64,000 nucleotides of DNA, taken from positions 124,001 to 188,000 of the forward strand of contig NZ_JAKEDU010000001.1 of the NCBI RefSeq assembly GCF_021462405.1, given 5' to 3'. Positions 63,159 through 64,000 of the stretch are shown here, in pieces. The position numbers were made by a program, and so were the translations under genes. The notes under the pieces are model-generated. The model was not told where the DNA came from. It was given only the letters and a program-made list of their open reading frames with translations, and did not search any database. This DNA comes from Thermus tengchongensis. Lineage in GTDB: Bacteria; Deinococcota; Deinococci; Deinococcales; Thermaceae. Position 1 is the stretch's first letter. Every line of letters begins with the position of its first letter.

Positions 63159-63523
63159 AGCTTGAAGCCGAGGGGAAGGAGCTCCCCCAAGGAGCGCACC
63201 TCGTACCCCTCGGGCCCGTGCATCACCACCTCCGCCTCGGGCCCGCCGAACTCCAAGAGCACCTGGCGGCACCCCCCGCAGGGGGGAATGGGGCCTCTGG
63301 GGCTATAGATGTGCACCCGCTCCAGCCTCCTCTTCCCCGCCAGGACCATGGCCGCCACCGCGTTGCGCTCCGCGCACTGGGAGAGGGGAAAGGAGGCGTT
63401 TTCCACGTTCACCCCCAAGAACACCTCCCCCTCCGCCTCCACCAGGGCCACCACGGGAAAGCCGGAATAGGGAGCGTAGGCCCGCCCCACGTGGGCCTTC
63501 AGGATTTCCCTAACCTTCTCCAT
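63155..63523 (-). CDS. cdd: Cytidine deaminase
   Basis: A 122-residue zinc hydrolase converting cytidine to uridine in pyrimidine salvage. C50, C82 and C85 bind zinc (SQCAERNA; PPCGGCRQ) and E52 is the proton shuttle. AYAPYSGFPVVALV is the family N-terminus. ATG at 63523 is preferred (a GGAAAGG site lies 10 bases upstream); TTG at 63532 would add three residues but its site is too close. It overlaps the CorC-like gene end by 14 bases. Confidence 0.95.
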   Translation of the reverse strand: MEKVREILKAHVGRAYAPYSGFPVVALVEAEGEVFLGVNVENASFPLSQCAERNAVAAMVLAGKRRLERVHIYSPRGPIPPCGGCRQVLLEFGGPEAEVVMHGPEGYEVRSLGELLPLGFKL

Positions 63524-64000
63524 GCTCCACAAGCCTTTCCACCCGCACCCGTTCGATGCGCCTTTGGTCGGCGCTTTCCACCACGAAGCGGAAGCCCTGC
63601 CACTCCACGCTCTCCCCCACGCTGGGGATGCGCCCGAACTGCTCGTAGAGGAAGCCCGAGAGGGTGTCGTACTCCCCCTCGGGAAGCTTCACCCCTAAGG
63701 CCTCGGAGACCTCGTCCACGGGGGTCTGGGCCTGGATGGAAAAGGAGCCGTCGGGAAGCCTGCGGATAGCCAAATCCTCCGGCTCGTCGGTTTCGTCGTA
63801 GATCTCCCCCACGATCTCCTCCATCACGTCCTCGAGGGTCACCAGGCCCGCCGTGCCCCCGAACTCGTCCACCACGATGGCCATGTGCACCTTCCGGCGC
63901 CTAAGCTCCCGCAGGAGGGTCCAGGCGTCCATGTTCTCGGGCACGAAGTAGGGGGGGTGGGCGATGGAGGCCACGGTGCGCGCTTTGAGGTCCTCCTCGC
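63510..64000 (-). CDS. CorC/HlyC-type CBS and transporter-associated domain protein, partial (5' end outside window)
   Basis: The frame runs in from the right edge; 163 C-terminal residues are visible. PPYFVPENMDAWTLLRELRRRKVHMAIVVDEFGGTAGLVTLEDVMEEIVGEIYDE in parts is the second CBS domain of CorC/UPF0053 proteins (often annotated hemolysin). The C-terminal transporter-associated domain follows (SFSIQAQTPVDEVSEALGVKLPEGEYDTLSGFLYEQFGRIP in parts). Such proteins act in Mg/Co efflux, and some lack the N-terminal membrane domain, which cannot be checked here. Confidence 0.88.
   Translation of the reverse strand, partial: EEDLKARTVASIAHPPYFVPENMDAWTLLRELRRRKVHMAIVVDEFGGTAGLVTLEDVMEEIVGEIYDETDEPEDLAIRRLPDGSFSIQAQTPVDEVSEALGVKLPEGEYDTLSGFLYEQFGRIPSVGESVEWQGFRFVVESADQRRIERVRVERLVEHGEG

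Overview
The window is a continuous stretch of very GC-rich bacterial chromosome from the genus Thermus. The strongest evidence is the DNA polymerase I gene at 23667-26168. It encodes an 833-residue enzyme very close to the Taq and Tth polymerases but identical to neither as I remember them. SecDF is a 735-residue fusion whose functional residues D340, D637 and R671 fall at the T. thermophilus positions. Gfh1, an anti-cleavage factor known from Thermus, also fits. About 93% of the sequence is coding. Genes are tightly packed, many start on GTG or TTG, and neighbours often overlap by 1-30 bases. I see no transposase, phage gene, CRISPR array, rRNA or ordinary tRNA.

Layout. (1) 1-12555: two complete branched-chain-amino-acid-type (Liv) ABC transporter clusters in tandem, each with its own acyl-CoA ligase gene, which suggests that carboxylic acids are imported and then activated to CoA thioesters. 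(2) 12658-14928, minus strand: plsY, a sufE-like gene, an SDR and coaE. Divergent from these, 14908-17311 holds a tRNA nucleotidyltransferase and a MEMO-family protein. (3) 17580-23070, minus strand: rnr, a class III aminotransferase, a YbgC-type thioesterase, rbfA and glmM. A small Uma2-type gene lies divergent. (4) 23667-27551, minus strand: polA, yigZ and aroE. (5) 27608-34329, plus strand: nfeD, floA, a proline-rich membrane protein, phoH, ybeY, dgkA, a small Cys-rich protein, gfh1 and lysS, followed by a CDF transporter. (6) 35299-37868: an acyl-CoA mutase (large and B12 subunits) with a thioesterase. The active-site residues look like isobutyryl-CoA mutase rather than methylmalonyl-CoA mutase. 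(7) 37772-43545, minus strand: a doubtful small gene with operator-like repeats, a VWA membrane protein, and the riboflavin operon ribD-ribE-ribBA under an FMN riboswitch. (8) ssrA (tmRNA, minus), then rimP-nusA-ylxR-infB and a small membrane gene, then secDF. (9) 50619-55219: acyl-CoA metabolism genes (two SDRs, a short CaiB/racemase-family protein, thiolase, acyl-CoA dehydrogenase). (10) 55226-59696: a diguanylate cyclase, lepA, an orphan histidine kinase and sdaAB. (11) 59714-64000: a large unknown membrane protein, a DapA-family enzyme, a lipoprotein, cytidine deaminase and a partial CorC-type protein.

Non-coding structure is the most interesting layer. Two dispersed hairpin repeat families sit at the ends of convergent genes, and one shows a compensatory base-pair change between copies. 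All five divergent protein-gene pairs have a candidate -10 hexamer only 5-7 bases before at least one start codon, as expected for leaderless mRNAs. The sdaAB/59714 pair even shares one -10 element read on both strands. The ssrA and rimP promoters overlap at their -35 elements. The octamer CCTCGAGG occurs about fifty times, far above what base composition predicts.
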